64,000 nt of DNA from Liolophura sinensis (GCF_032854445.1 NC_088303.1:28811265-28875264), one strand, 5' to 3'; counted from the first letter of the stretch, positions 1-12,606 are shown. Notes: generated from the letters alone by a model not told the origin. Made by a program: numbers and translations.

Positions 1-565
1 AAAACTTCTTTCGTATTTTAGTTTCTTTAATTCTTCTGAATATGATGTTTTCTTCTTGCTCTTGATTCAATGTCAACAGATTTATATTCCAACACTCCTA
101 AAACTTTTCACATAATCCTTTAAATACATTACTGTTGATTAGAGCCGCTTCCCTAGGTCTGACGTGTGTTGTCGATTTATTTCTATAGTAGGGAGCTTCT
201 GAAACAGTAGGGAGCTTCTGAAAGTTTGTCTCCTGTTGACAAGCGCATAAATTTCATTACATCTAGAGATGACAAAGACGATAAGCCAGATGTATTTTTC
301 TTTGTCTCTCGTAACACCGATTTTGCCAATCCTCAGTTTCTCCTTACGACTTCTCGTCATTTTTTAATCATTCAAGTTTCCACTGTACTTTCTCAACCCC
401 ACATTTTCATTTGTTTCCAGGTCTCCAAATATAGCCCATGTGGCCTCAGTGTTTGCAATGTTCATGGTAGTTGTCGATAATCAAACATATATATCTCGAC
501 TGACATAGATAGCTCAGATAGCAACTGTTCATATATCCATACATCCCTGAAATCAGGTTAAGCGT
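1..565. other. Non-coding, nothing recognised
   Basis: A+T-rich; short overlapping open frames on both strands without coding features. Confidence 0.6.
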
Positions 566-575
566 AATTAGACAT

Positions 576-752
576 GTCATGCTGGCTTCCTTTTCGGCCG
601 TACGTGGGAAGGTCTGTCAGCAACATGCGGATGGTCGTGGGTTTCCCCAGGACTCTGCCCGGTTTCCTCCCACCATAATGCTGGCCGCCGTCGTATAAGT
701 GAAATTTTCTTGAGTACGCCGTAAAACACCAATCAAATAAATAAAAAAAATA
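576..752 (+). mobile_element. MetaSINE-like SINE, 5'-truncated, with target duplication
   Basis: The copy starts inside the tRNA-related part (CATGCTGGCTTCC) and runs through the conserved centre (GGTCGTGGGTTTCCCC, CATAATGCTGGCCGCCGTCG) to CAATCAAATAAATAAA. AATTAGACAT flanks it at 566-575 and 753-762. A truncated copy with a target duplication points to LINE-driven target-primed insertion. Confidence 0.85.
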
Positions 753-764
753 AATTAGACATAT

Positions 765-1712
765 GCAGTTATAAGGCATAGTGCTAGAGATTCTGGACGC
801 TGTTCATGTTTACTTACAAAAGAATTATATTCATTGCTAACCTTACGGAAATGTTTAGAATAACGTTTGAAATAACCGTGACCCTCCAGTTTTTGCAGTA
901 ATAAGCCATCTATATATTACTATCCACGTAAGTGAAATTTACAACGTCAAAATTGAAACTATCCAACGTCAAGTCAGGAAACCAGTTTTTGGTCTTTGTA
1001 CAAAAAGCACATATAGGATGTACAATCTGGAGAGCCGGTAACTTCCCTCAAAGCCAAGGAAGGTGGAAATATCGGGTGAGCATAAAAAATGGACCGTATT
1101 TTGATGCTGCATTGCTCCATTGTCCTTTGTTTTTCTTAATATACTGATAAATTTTCAAGGTCATAGCTTGACTAGTCTGTACACAGGGCTAAAATGAAAA
1201 CATAGCCTCAAAAACACCCACATTGTATCACCTGTCAGGTGTCATGAGTAGTGCGCGCACTGCACCTGTGTGCAGGCGTAAATCAAGTGTCGTCTGGAAA
1301 AATTTTCTGGCTCTAGTGTCAGAGAAACTCTTCTGCCAGATAGGCTGAAGTTTTGCTGAATCAAGATAGTTTTCTCTGCGGAGGACAAGGAACCTTTAGA
1401 AGTAAAAAAAGGTAGAACATCGTTTTGAAATGTCCGGAACATGCGTTTTTGACTCTATTTTGATTTGGGTCCCATGAACAGAAATCTTAAAGGATGAAAT
1501 TGAAATTTGGTCTGTATACTTAGGACATAATAGCCTTTGAGTGTGTAAACTTTTAGAAGCTGAGGTAAGAGGGTTTCGCAGAAATTGAGTGTCAAAGTAC
1601 GGCCCATCTATTTATGCCCACCCGATACATCCTGACAGTCCTTTTGCCCTTTGTATTGTTTTAATGTTATTGTGTGTTAAATAGGATGACAACACAGCAT
1701 TTGAGTAATTCT
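765..1712. other. Non-coding, nothing recognised
   Basis: No exon-like open frame with splice sites, and no repeat shared with the rest of the window. Confidence 0.55.
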
Positions 1713-1714
1713 AA

Positions 1715-1925
1715 ACTGGTGACGTCACATGAATTGTAATTCATCACTGCATTCTTTCACTAATTCTGCTAAAGCCATGGTGCTAGGGGGTGTGTAAGTT
1801 GCTACTATTTATGCATTTACATGAACAGATAGAATAAAACCCTGACTAAGGTCAGTTGACAAGAGGTCGTATTTCACCGGTTGCGTGTGACCATATATGC
1901 GTGTAACATATATCTTTGATTTGCA
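1715..1925 (-). repeat. Dispersed ~200-bp repeat, copy 1
   Basis: Contains TTTCACCGGTTGCGTGTGAC, GCCATGGTGCTAGGGGGTGT and CATTTACATGAACAG. Same order, inverted, as the copy at 10985-11175. Confidence 0.7.
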
Positions 1926-2511
1926 AATCTTTCCCACCAACAGTAACTTGGGTCCAGCTGGTTCCTTCCAGCCTTAGCGATGACGTTTTTGTGCGCAAAC
2001 AGGTTACTCATTCATTACACGAGAACAATGGTCAATTTAGAGATGAATTCAAGTTTCTGATACGCAAAGGCGTATGGGGATTTTAATGTATTCCTCATAG
2101 TTAAGTGATGACATACGTACTTTATATTTGATGACTACATATGTATGACGTTGTTGGTATAAAATCAGAGTAAATTAAAGGGAAATATGTATACAGTTTA
2201 GGTATATTTATGTTTTAAGCTGGGTCAGAGGGGGTTATTGTGTGAAATTAAACACTTACTTCAATATTTACATGTATGTGATACTAAGGACGTGGTTATA
2301 AGTTATTCTGTTTTGTGTATCTGGAGAGAGAATTTTACTGGATGGTACGGGATGGCAGAGACCCGTCATACCTGTAGCTTTTCGTCTACTACCTGTGCTA
2401 AAAAAAAGCTCACAGATCTGATTAATCTAAAATCTTATTAACATAATTACCAATAGAAATTATAGTAGCATCATAAGCTGTGATCTAGATTTTATTATAG
2501 AGTTCTTGTGA

Positions 2512-2665
2512 ACAGAAAATGTGGGTGTGTAAACACCTAACTGTTCATGTAAATGGTTAAATAGCAGCAGTATACACGCAACCTAGCACCATGCATAATA
2601 GAAATAAAAAGACATAGAATGTGGTGCAATTGTGAACAAGGTTGCTACAGGTGAATTAAACTTAT
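2512..2665 (+). repeat. Dispersed ~200-bp repeat, copy 2 (partial)
   Basis: AACTGTTCATGTAAATGG, CACGCAACCTAGCACCATGC and GAATTAAACTTATTGAATTT. Confidence 0.55.
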
Positions 2666-2669
2666 TGAA

Positions 2670-3925
2670 TTTGAATGTATACAATCGATAACTTTATATT
2701 AAACATTCAGGGTCGTTTTTTTAATTATTCACACAAAGCAGTGTGGAAAATAATAATGTTTTCAGTATACAGTATTTAAACATTTGTTTTATATCATACA
2801 CATTAGTTAATTTGCCCCGTCACACTTTATGACCAACACACACAAATCCGTGAGTATATTTTGTAATGGGCACGCAGAAGATCTGCTCCATTTCTTTGTA
2901 AATTTATGGTCATCTTCTAGGTTTTATTTCATACGTTTATGACTTAATCGAGTTATTGTTAAGCTTGGAATAAGTGGCAACTCCAAGTAAAATTAGTTCA
3001 TCTTATTTCAGCTAACAAGATGTTCAAAGAGTGTGCATTTTTATTTTGTTAACAGTTTTTGTAGTATGCCTAGTCTGACAATCTGCAAAGTCTAAAAATT
3101 GGCTATATTTGATGATAAAACCTCCTAAACCTGCTTCAATTAATGTTGAAAAACAATATTTTGCTGTCCAAAGTGTACTGTACTCTAACCTTACAGCATT
3201 TTAACAACAAGGTTCTTTTTTTTAAACCCCAGTGTCAAACATAACTGATACATCACTGAAATATATCAACCTTAGACGTGTGTATTTTCTCTTTGATGAC
3301 AATGCAGTCCTATATATTGTGATAATTGTTTTATTTTAACATAAAATGTTATATCTGCTTCTGACTGACGTTGTTCTTTATTCTACCTGAATGAACATAG
3401 TTTTCTGTTCTCTTTTTTTTCATTCTCTTAAGCTTTCATAATTGGTAAAGCTTATATTCCCTTCTGCCAATCAGGAAAGGTTAAATTATTACAACGTATC
3501 ACAATGAGACAGGAGAAAACTGTTTGAAGGTTACTTTGCTGAATGCCAATTGCCTGATATTGCCTTGGAGACATTACTGCGCACATGGTAAGTGCCGAAG
3601 CTCCTAACAAGCCACATGGTGAGAAAAGTGTTTTTGGCGATATGCCTTGGTTGTTACATGACTAAGGGACTATTGTTTTCTGTGATTTTAACATAGTTTC
3701 ACACAAGAAGACTGTAATTTGGCGTGTAATGGTACATCTGATAAACCGTGTGTGGGGGATTATATCAGAGTAGCGACTATTATCTTAAATTTTTATAACA
3801 TACAGAAACCGCTAAAAACCAGACGTTTCTTCAGCTAATATTTACTTCCTTTTTATTAATATGATTCGTGTTTTGCACCGTTGTCAAGAAGAATTCAGTT
3901 ATGTACTGCGGCTGTCAATATGGTG
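2670..3925. other. Non-coding, nothing recognised
   Basis: A+T-rich; no open frame over 60 codons and no internal repeat seen. Confidence 0.6.
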
Positions 3926-3929
3926 TGGG

Positions 3930-4020
3930 GGGTGGGGGTGGGGGGGGAGGGGACCAGACAGAGCCCGGAGGAAACCCACGACCATCCACAAGTCCATGGG
4001 AGACCTTTCCACTCACGATC
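3930..4020 (-). mobile_element. MetaSINE-like fragment
   Basis: Only the middle of the SINE remains (GAGCCCGGAGGAAACCCACG, then ACCATCC). The right side abuts a copy of the dispersed repeat at 4022-4165. Confidence 0.6.
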
Positions 4021-4021
4021 G

Positions 4022-4165
4022 GAGCTGAGGAACCCTGCTAGGGGGCGTGTAATTTGTTATATAAGCATTTACATGGACAGTTTGAAAAAAAGCCTAATTG
4101 AGGTAATCTGCCGCCGTATTTCCCCGGTTGTGTGTGACCATGTGCCAATTATCACAGTCATCTCT
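4022..4165 (-). repeat. Dispersed ~200-bp repeat, copy 3
   Basis: GCTAGGGGGCGTGTAATTTG, CATTTACATGGACAG and TTTCCCCGGTTGTGTGTGAC. Confidence 0.65.
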
Positions 4166-5489
4166 ACTTAACGCAGTATAGAGAGAAAACGCATGTCAAA
4201 GCTTTTGTGCGCTTTCATTGTAATACTAAAGAACATCACAAATTCTACTGCCAATTACAAAACAAAATTGATGCTAGAAAAGCCCATCAATTTAAAAAAA
4301 ACATTAAGATTACATGAGCAGTTATAATTACGTTTCCTTTGTATATCTGTATATCACTCCTTGCAGTTCACTTATCAGTTGACATTAACGTTTCATTTAT
4401 CCTCACTGTTCTCTGCTTACTAATTCCACGCCTCGGCGAACTCAATATTTTCAGCGGATATGTCCTCACATAAGGGAAAACAACGGCTATTATATAATTC
4501 ATAAAATCAAATAATTCCTCACGCTTTGGCAAATACCGGTAACGCCGAGCGCTGATTATCTTCATGCCGGCTGAACACCGGGTTATCAATACACTTAATG
4601 GCGTTTCCATTCCACAATAGTTCCTTTCAACAAAACCATTCGCAGCAATAATATTTGCCAAGTTTATAAAGAGAGATACAGTCGAAAGCTATTAGGTGGA
4701 CGTAATGAAAGGAAGCTGAAGAAAATCAGTCTGTTAATTTTAAGATAACACATCATTTCAGCTATAATAATGTATTCCATGTCGCCCCGTGAAGTTGATT
4801 ACGTTTCAGGTAATCAATATAATAGAAGTAAATATGGAATAATCGAGAGTTTATACCTCGTTAACTTTCAGCAACAGCATTCGTTAAAAGTTCAAAGATA
4901 ATGTCTGTAATTCTATAATGTATTTGTAAAGTTTGGCTTTATGCCAGGAATGCAGATTTGTTTTTTTTTTGCACCAAATCAGTGCTTTTATTTCTCAAGC
5001 GACATGATGCTGGAATTAAGGAAGTGGTGAACAGTTTGCAAACTTTGCAGTACAGCTTTGCACTTGCACCAGATGACTTTAATTTAGATATCAACTTAGA
5101 GACTAAGGAAGTATTATATTTAATGTGTCATAAGGAAGTATTATATTTAATGTCAAGAAAATATTTGCCAACTCATGGTTTCTGCGCAAAACGTATCAGT
5201 TCACGTATTAATGTTTAATTTGACTACATAGAAACACAAGAGAGTTTAGTTAATAATTTACCGGCCAATATAAAGGATGGTAATTTAGTGTTTTTTGTTG
5301 TACAATTATCAGATTTTTATCTCTATTAGCACTTTAATCTAGGCGTCAAAAATTAAGAAATTATCATACAGTTCGTTCACTGCTGGTCATTTTGATGTCC
5401 TCTATAGCTAACCGAACTTTGCCGTGTACTGATCACCCAACAAATAAAACCTAAAAAAATCTAGAATCTAGGCAAGTCAAGCATTTGTA

Positions 5490-5592
5490 TACCGTCCGCA
5501 AACAAAATGGACGTTCCGGGTCAAAAATCGCAGGACCAATTTCCAAAACAACGTTCAACACAAACCATCAAAGAAGTTTCTAAGCGACTGAA
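5490..5592. repeat. Short dispersed repeat (ACGTTCCGGGTCAA family), copy 1
   Basis: CAAAATGGACGTTCCGGGTC, then CCAATTTCCAAAACAACG and CACAAACCATCAAAGAA. Copies at 5975-6070 and 31295-31395. Confidence 0.6.
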
Positions 5593-5974
5593 TTAAGTCA
5601 GAATCCAAATCATATACCACGTTTTTAGTTTAGAGCCTGTCGATAATCAAAACGTCTGTTTTGCGCGTTGATTGCAATTTTGTTCACGTATCCAACGTGA
5701 CGAGCTAATTCAACTCGATCAATATGCAGCCCCTAACACCCAGGTGAACAGAATTATAGACACAGTTGTAAAGCAGAATGCGGGAGATCCTGGACATTCA
5801 AATCATATATACTTACATGAGAACGGTACTCATTGTAAAACTTAAGAAACTTAGAGTAAAAGAGTTTGATGAAATATTCTTGACACATGAGCTTTGTTAA
5901 GGGCCTATAGAAGTAGTCAGTTAATACACATTCATTATTTTAGCAAAGATTCCAGCATTTATGAGTCGAAACAT

Positions 5975-6070
5975 TCTTGTACCAGTCGTTAACCAAACTG
6001 GACGTTCCGGGTCAATTATTCCCAAAACGACGTTTAACACAACCACCAAAGAGCTAAGAATGCACACAAA
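5975..6070. repeat. Short dispersed repeat (ACGTTCCGGGTCAA family), copy 2
   Basis: CGTTAACCAAACTGGACGTT, CCGGGTCAATTATTCC and ACCAAAGAGCTAAGAATGC. Confidence 0.6.
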
Positions 6071-7895
6071 GTAAGAAATTAGAACGGAGCTATGAAATGA
6101 GAAACAGTCAACACAACCTAGAAGCTGTGCTCTAGACGAACGAATGAAATCAAAAAATCCAAAAATCAGAAATCAAAATCGTGTACCGCACTATTTTATA
6201 AATGAATGTTAATCATACAGCATTGTCTCTTTAATCAAGGTTCATTGACAGCCGTCATCAAAGTGTTACTGCAACACATGTATGGCTAACGAACTTCAAA
6301 GTCATAACAAATCACAGTTATCATAAAGAACACCAGAACGTTTACGTCATATATTTCTGCATTAATGTTCTGAGTACGACAATACCAAGCAAATCAGCAG
6401 TTATAGGAAATGTATCATCTAAAATATGACAAAAGAAAAAGCAAGTATATTAGCAGCAAGAGTAACATCAGCTTCTACCCTCATGTTGCTTTGCTCTTGA
6501 GACTGAATGTACTTCTTTGGACTTCACATTACCTGTTTTTGTTTCCAACGAAGTCTTAGTATTGTGAAGATAAAAGCATAAAATAAAAATGTACTGTATA
6601 ATATAAAGATGCTTAGCACAAAATCTTATAGTAGTAAATGCGAAGCGTTTTGTTTCTAAACGGATCAGTTTGAGTGCTATCGCGCACTGCAGAATAACAA
6701 GCTATTTTCACCACGAATGAGTCACGAATTAATACATAATTGTGTAGATATTTGAATAAAAACCTCAATTTTCATTCAGTTATTGAATATATCTTATCTT
6801 TATTAAAGATTTCTTTTTATGTTGAAGTTAGAGTATTGAAAGTATTTTTTCATATTTAATCAAATTTGGAATATCGGATTGTTTTGTCTCCTCATAGCCG
6901 ATGACATTAAGTGTGTCGCCAGCATTATCCGCTGGGTCTCCTCCTTAGTTAGGCTTTTATTCCAACTGTTTCTGTAACACCAACTTGTACACCCCCTCCA
7001 GTATCATCGCTTACACAGTGGTGTTAATTACAGCATGCCAGACGTCTCTGGTCTAGAATTACTTTGGTGAGCGCCATGGAGTTGTTTTTAACCCCAACTA
7101 TTTTGATTAAAGCCATAATGTCAAGATTTATTTGAATCCTTGATTCATTACAAAATCATTAATTATTAAACACTAGACATGATTCTATTTATAAAATGCA
7201 TAGTAAAACGAATATATGAGTAAAATCTATACATGGGTGACTTGTAGAAAAAAAGAGTGACAGGCTCCGCTTCCTCCACTTAAATAATCGACGCCTTATA
7301 AGTCCAAAAGTCACGAGCACAGCACTAATGGAAAAAAATACATTAATAAATATAATGACTCACTCTTTACGGCCATGGGTTAATATACAAATATTTTGTA
7401 AACATCTATTCTTTAAAGAATAGAAACTGGAGAATTCTTGTGAAATTTCACCAAAATAACGTATAAAGAACGCTTTGGGCAGGTTTCTATTGATTAGTAT
7501 CACCAATAACCAATAATTTCTCCAAAGTTTCTCTGAGTGTGTTTATATATTCAAATATATTTTGTTATCTTTCAGCGGATAAATTTCTGAATTAACTTCT
7601 TAATGGGTTCAAAATACGTCTGAATGCATGAGATTTCCAGAAAGGAAGTGTGGTGAGGGTTTCGTTGGAAATGGCTTTTATATGTAAAAGATGTGAAACA
7701 TGTGTCGGCATTACAACACTTATCTGGAAAGGCAAATTCCCCAAACGAAGATTTGGAAACAAGAAGTAGGCTAAATACATGACATGTAGAAGCCTAGTCT
7801 GCCTGAAGGGGAAAAAAAACGCTAAGACCCACCGCAGGCATTTCGAAATAGCTTAATCATGTCAACCTGTTGCCCAACATCTAATTCCACAGACC

Positions 7896-7966
7896 TGCCC
7901 TTATGGCTCAGTTTGTAGAGCGTCCGCTTCCGCGGCGGTAGATCCTGGGTCAATCCTGGATTGGGT
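7896..7966 (+). mobile_element. tRNA-like SINE head
   Basis: TGGCTCAGTTTGTAGAGCGT resembles box A and GGTCAATCC resembles box B. No matching SINE body follows directly. It abuts sequence that is also found beside the inverted copy at 10742-10868. Confidence 0.5.
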
Positions 7967-8090
7967 GATTTGGTGACGAACTTTCTTAGCGGCTAGTAAT
8001 CCATACATTCAAGAATCATCTGGTTTCATGAACATTTTGTTTATTTGAGACCAATTATTAACACCTGTGTAACTTCCATCGGCATTTTAC

Positions 8091-8440
8091 CGCCCCGATA
8101 GCACAGTTGGTAGAGCGTCCGCTGCGGGAGCGGTAGATCAAGGGTCAATCTTGGATCGAGTCACACCTAAGACCGTAAAAGAGGAAAGTGTTGCTTCCTC
8201 GCTCGGCGTTCAGCCCTAAGGGCACAGTGCAACGACTAGTTGACCCGTATCAGTATAATGGCTCGTGTGAGGGACTAACTTGCCTTCGGTAAATCATCTC
8301 AATGAAACAGTACTACACAACAGAGCTGTGCAAATCCTTCCTGCAACAAGGAGGCGCATTGCATGCACTGAGGGGACTCCTTCGTCGACACATATCTGAA
8401 AATTGTTAGTACGACGTTAAGCCCTAGGCACTTACTCACT
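8091..8440 (+). mobile_element. Second tRNA-derived SINE family, copy 1
   Basis: Head: CGCCCCGATAGCACAGTTGG (box A) and AGGGTCAATCTTGGATCG (box B-like). The body includes CTCGCTCGGCGTTCAGCCCT, and the end is ACGACGTTAAGCCC plus a short CACTCACT tail. An inverted copy lies at 10477-10742. Homology extends left to about 7965. Confidence 0.8.
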
Positions 8441-8887
8441 CTATGCCAAGAGCTGACAAGTCACTGAAAGTTATCTCCCTTATAACGAACTACAAACGGT
8501 GAAAGGTCTCGGAGACCTGTCTGGGTTAAAAAATCATCTCTAGAAATGCCTCTCAACTGAGGTGAACAGGGAGCAGCAGTGCCGTTGGTTGATGATATCC
8601 TACGAGCAAAATACATACAATTCTTGGAAGCCAGTCTTTTTATTTTAAACTGTCAATGGGTGATGAAGTAGTTGATATTACAACACAGGACAAGGTTTCA
8701 TTTCCATGTTCTCATTATTATTCGCTGGGCCTTGATGACATCAAGCTACCAAAGGTCCTCTTGGGGAAGTTTGTGACGTCAACTTTTGTTTTACAAACCT
8801 GCCTTCCATCAATATGGCAATACAGCTATACGTCAAGCACACGTCATTATATTCATCAAGTTGTGAAAAAAAATCAATACTTCATTT

Positions 8888-9001
8888 TTAAACAGCATAG
8901 ACTAAATACGAAGAAGCCATCAGATGCTGTGTTGTCACGAATATTGAACAGCCACAAAGAACCCATGCCTCGGGAATGTTTCGCCGACCACCAGATGCCC
9001 A
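8888..9001 (-). CDS. Gene A candidate last exon: possible transmembrane segment 4 and stop
   Basis: On the minus strand a pyrimidine-rich stretch ends in a non-ideal AAG acceptor (about 9004-9002). It is followed in phase 0 by 37 codons and TAA. The peptide starts WASGGRRNIPEAWVLCGCSI and ends SSYLVYAV, an amphipathic-to-hydrophobic stretch of the right size for span 4. The frame agrees with exon 3. Weak points are the AAG acceptor, an 8-kb intron, a 117-codon open frame on the opposite strand, and a dispersed repeat immediately upstream (about 9048-9235). If correct, gene A encodes 353 residues. Confidence 0.35.
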   Translation of the reverse strand, partial: WASGGRRNIPEAWVLCGCSIFVTTQHLMASSYLVYAV

Positions 9002-9047
9002 CTTTATGAAGGTATAAAATATACAAGACAACAGCAGAGACAGCAAA

Positions 9048-9235
9048 ACCAGAGCAGCGAGAACAGTGTGATTGTTGGCAAATAGTGACACGTAACCGGT
9101 GAAATATGGCGTCTTGTCAGTTTACTCCAGGATGTTTTTTTAACTGTTTTTAAATATAATTGCAACTTACACATGCTTTGGTCCATGGCTGAGGCAGAAT
9201 TAGGCAAAGAAAAATCGTTTCCAGTCGCACATGCT
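9048..9235 (+). repeat. Dispersed ~200-bp repeat, copy 4
   Basis: GAACAGTGTGATTGTTGGC, GACACGTAACCGGTGAAATA and GGCTGAGGCAGAATTAGGC. It borders the gene A candidate exon. Confidence 0.65.
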
Positions 9236-9239
9236 CCAA

Positions 9240-10470
9240 AGGACAAGTTTACCTGGTGGTGGAAGTGTTGTTAAAGCGAGCCAAGAGAGTTGTACATGCG
9301 CTCTAAGGAGGATGCACTCGTGTGAGAAACCGACCTGAAGGTTACACATACGCAATTCAGGCAAATGGGCCCAAGATTTGCCCCTGAACTAAAGAGTGAA
9401 GCAGCACTGATGGGTAATACTGCCATACGGACATTTTAGGTTGTTGCTATAAATTTCTGCACTGTTAGTTTGCCCCTAGTTAAAATATATCAGAACTTTA
9501 TCTGTTTTGAATAGAACTGAAAGCTTATTTGTCAGTGTTGATTCCTACCCCGCTGGAGGTTACCGAGGTTACAAAATGCTTTGACTTCACTTCCAGCAAT
9601 CACAGCACAAAAAATGGTGATCATGCTAAGTTGATTTTTTGATATGTTGTAGAGAAAACTGGAAGCTGCCTGTGGTGGTATGGCATTGTACCGTGCGAAA
9701 GTTAAGACATATATCTTTTTGGGATTGAAGTTGACAAATTTACAACATAAATAGTAAGGAAAATCAATGCGCTTGTGTAACTTGAAGAAGCCAGAAGAAA
9801 AGCAATCATAGTTCATGGGCCAAGAGACCGCTATCGGCCGATACGATCAGAGGTCGTCTATGAGATGTTGGACTCCGCTGCGGGGACCAAATTGGGCGTC
9901 GGGTTGCTACCGAGAGACAGTATGACATATTTGTACAATTGGGACACAGATGTGTGAGTAAAACCACTTGCCCCAGGCATTCTATCCAGGTTGTTGTGGA
10001 CTCTATGAGACGTTGCGCGACCTATTTACAAGCCTAAAATTGCAGATGGGAGTCCATACATAGTGCTGGTTAGATTATATCTTACTACTATATTGGATAT
10101 ATCCGTTTGGCGGACTGTGAGCAATCGGGAATTGCTGATTAGAAGAAATATGGTTTAATTTCAGCTTTTATTTTGCTGTTCAATATTACTGATTTCGATA
10201 AGTCGGCCTTAATGTATATATGAATAGCTTAAACATTACATTAAGCGTAAACTACGTGACATTAGATTCCTGAAAAAAATTCGGTCTATAAATATTGTCC
10301 ACTTACTTATTTTCACGGCGTTTAATATCAATTCACAGAATTCTGTTTTCGGTCAGATCTCGTCTAGTTTGCCAACTAAAGAATGATTAAAACAACTTTA
10401 CTTTTGAACATTATTTGAAGGATGCTTTTTCTTGCAATTATTAGATACATATCTAGGAAGAAAAAATGGC
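9240..10470. other. Non-coding, probably gene A intron
   Basis: No exon-like open frame. It would be intronic if the candidate exon at 8888-9001 is real. Confidence 0.5.
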
Positions 10471-10476
10471 GTTGGA

Positions 10477-10742
10477 GCGAGTGAGTGAGTGAGTGAGTGA
10501 ATGGGGTTTAACGTCGTACTTAACAATTTTTCAGTCATATACCGAAGGCAAGTAAGTCCCTCACACGAGCCATTATACTGATACGTGTCAACCAGTCGTT
10601 GCACTATGCCCTTAGGGCTGAACGCCGAGCGAGGAAGCAACACTTTCCTCTTTTACGGTCTTAGGTGTGACTCGACCCAGGATTGACCCTGGATCTACCG
10701 CTCCCGCAGCGGACGCTCTACCAACTGTGCTATCGGGGCGGT
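10477..10742 (-). mobile_element. Second tRNA-derived SINE family, copy 2 (inverted)
   Basis: (GAGT)n tail, GGTTTAACGTCGTACTTAAC, the same body, and a head ending CTATCGGGGCGGT. Flanking sequence to about 10868 (CAGATGATTCTTGAATATAC) is shared with copy 1. Confidence 0.82.
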
Positions 10743-10984
10743 AAAATGCTGATGGAAGTTACACAGGTGTTAATAATTCATCTCCATTAAATAAAATGTA
10801 CATGAAACCAGATGATTCTTGAATATACGGATTACTAACCGCTAAGAAAGTTCGTCACCAAACCACACAAGCAGTGAGAGAGGGTAAGCTTCCAAATTTC
10901 TACAAATCTGTATAATGACTTTGCCAGAAGGGGATAAGATCAGAATATAAAATGAAAGACTACATCATAGATCGTAAAGTATAG

Positions 10985-11175
10985 TGCAGCGACGACAGTG
11001 TGATACTTGACAAATGGCCATACGTAACCGGTGAAGTTTACCTCAGGTAAGGTTTTGTTCTAACTGTTAATGTAAATGCTTCAATTGCAGAGGTTTACAC
11101 GCCCATTACCAGAATTAGGTAAAGAAAATGCAGTGAAGTTAACTGCAATTTATTACACAAAACTGGTCTAAAATT
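10985..11175 (+). repeat. Dispersed ~200-bp repeat, copy 5
   Basis: GCGACGACAGTGTGATACTT, CATACGTAACCGGTGAAG and ACCAGAATTAGGTAAAG. Confidence 0.68.
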
Positions 11176-11324
11176 ATGCACATTTCCTTGGCCCCAGCCT
11201 TTAAAGTTAGTGACTGAAATCCTGGCTATCCGAAATTGTTGAATTTGACCTTAAACAACAATCACATCATGCCAGTCATATGACGACAAGGAGCCATTAA
11301 GTGTGTGTGTGTATATATATATAT

Positions 11325-11641
11325 ACTGTGGCTTCTTGTGGCAGGGCGAGTCTACACCGCCAAAGCTCAGCCGCTACTGACGCATCATGCCGAAGACACC
11401 ATGTAGACATGACAACCCGTCTAGTCACATTATACTACAGGATACCGGGCCAACCATTTCTGTTTCCTTGCTCCAACTTTTCAATGTTGATCGCCAAGCG
11501 AGGCAGCATCAAGTACCATTTCTAAAGACTTTGGAATGACCAGACCTAACCCGGGTTTGACCCAAAGGTCTCCCGACTTCAAAACCCACGACACTCTAGC
11601 CTACATATTATACACTTTTAACCATTAGGCCACCGAAGCGG
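11325..11641 (-). mobile_element. Third tRNA-derived SINE family, copy 1
   Basis: The minus-strand head starts CCGCTTCGGTGGCCTAATGG, tRNA-like. The body contains GGCAGGGCGAGTC and CCGGGCCAACCATTTCTG on the plus strand. It shares order and wording with 29473-29694 and 60998-61300. Confidence 0.72.
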
Positions 11642-12564
11642 TCATCGTATGGCTACGGACATGTTGCTTTATTACCATGGCTCATATCAACTGTTTGTAC
11701 CTCTTTGGGTGCATATAAACTATGTCCCGCGCACTAACATTCTATCTGCCTCTGGAACGGTAAACGGTATTATACTTTGTCCATGCATTTTATGTCTACA
11801 TATTTTGAATAGCGGGCACGACTATCCATATATAGGGGACCTTAAATAGAATCACAGATTCATTTGTAGTTTTTTAGAAGATAAATATGCTTTAGGTCAA
11901 AATAGGATAACAACTTTTTTTCATTTTCAACCAAAGATACAAAATGAATAAACCAGGATGTCAGTTATTATGAAATAAACAACATATTAGCGATGACAAA
12001 CATCAATGTAGCGATGACACTAGGTCAGAAATGGAATCGTCATCACCATATGTCACGTCTACGTTATTATTATTGTTGTTTATCTTTTATTTGTTTTTTT
12101 TTATTTTTGGAGAGAGAGTATATGCTGTAGGGTTTAGCCCGCATATTGGATTGACGACAGGTGGTTATTCCTACCTCGAGCTTATTCTCCGCTTCGGCTA
12201 AAATACAATTTAAATTTCAAAGCAGTCTGAAATATTATCTGTGTTATCTTTTTACATTTTTTTTTATTCAATGCAATTATTTTCATTCGCATAGGGATAT
12301 TTTTACTTTAGGACTAAATTACCATTTAGCCGCACATCTATAGAGGCATGGGACTTAAAGGTCAACTTGAGTATCTGCTTTGTAAAACAGGCCTCACGCA
12401 GAGCTCATGACAACATGGCGGAACAGTTTACATTGGCACTTAGTGAGTCCATTTTCCCGCGCAAGGTATCTCTCGCCCAAGTCATATTGAACATTGGTCC
12501 GTTGGGATATAGGACATTATACCATATGGACATATTTGTCTTGGACAATTCCCTCTTAGGGCAT

Positions 12565-12606
12565 AAGGAATCATATAGATATTTTCCCGTCTGAATATGA
12601 TTCCTT
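12565..12606. repeat. Short perfect hairpin
   Basis: AAGGAATCATAT (12565-12576) and ATATGATTCCTT (12595-12606) are exact reverse complements with an 18-bp loop. Function unknown. Confidence 0.7.

Larger units (their letters stand above)
4170..7890. other. Non-coding apart from two short dispersed repeats
   Basis: Open frames of 97 (minus, 4368-4661) and 86 codons (plus, 4958-5218) carry no recognisable motif or splice context. The repeats at 5490-5592 and 5975-6070 are the only structure seen. Confidence 0.55.

Noticed and set aside
4368-4661. 97-codon minus frame
   Set aside because: No motif, no splice sites, no similarity to anything recalled.
7900-8175. tRNA genes at 7896 and 8091
   Set aside because: Box A and box B words are present, but acceptor stems do not close and both continue into or abut SINE sequence.
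8656-9009. 117-codon plus frame opposite the candidate gene A exon
   Set aside because: No motif and no splice context; the minus-strand reading gives a better membrane segment, though neither is certain.
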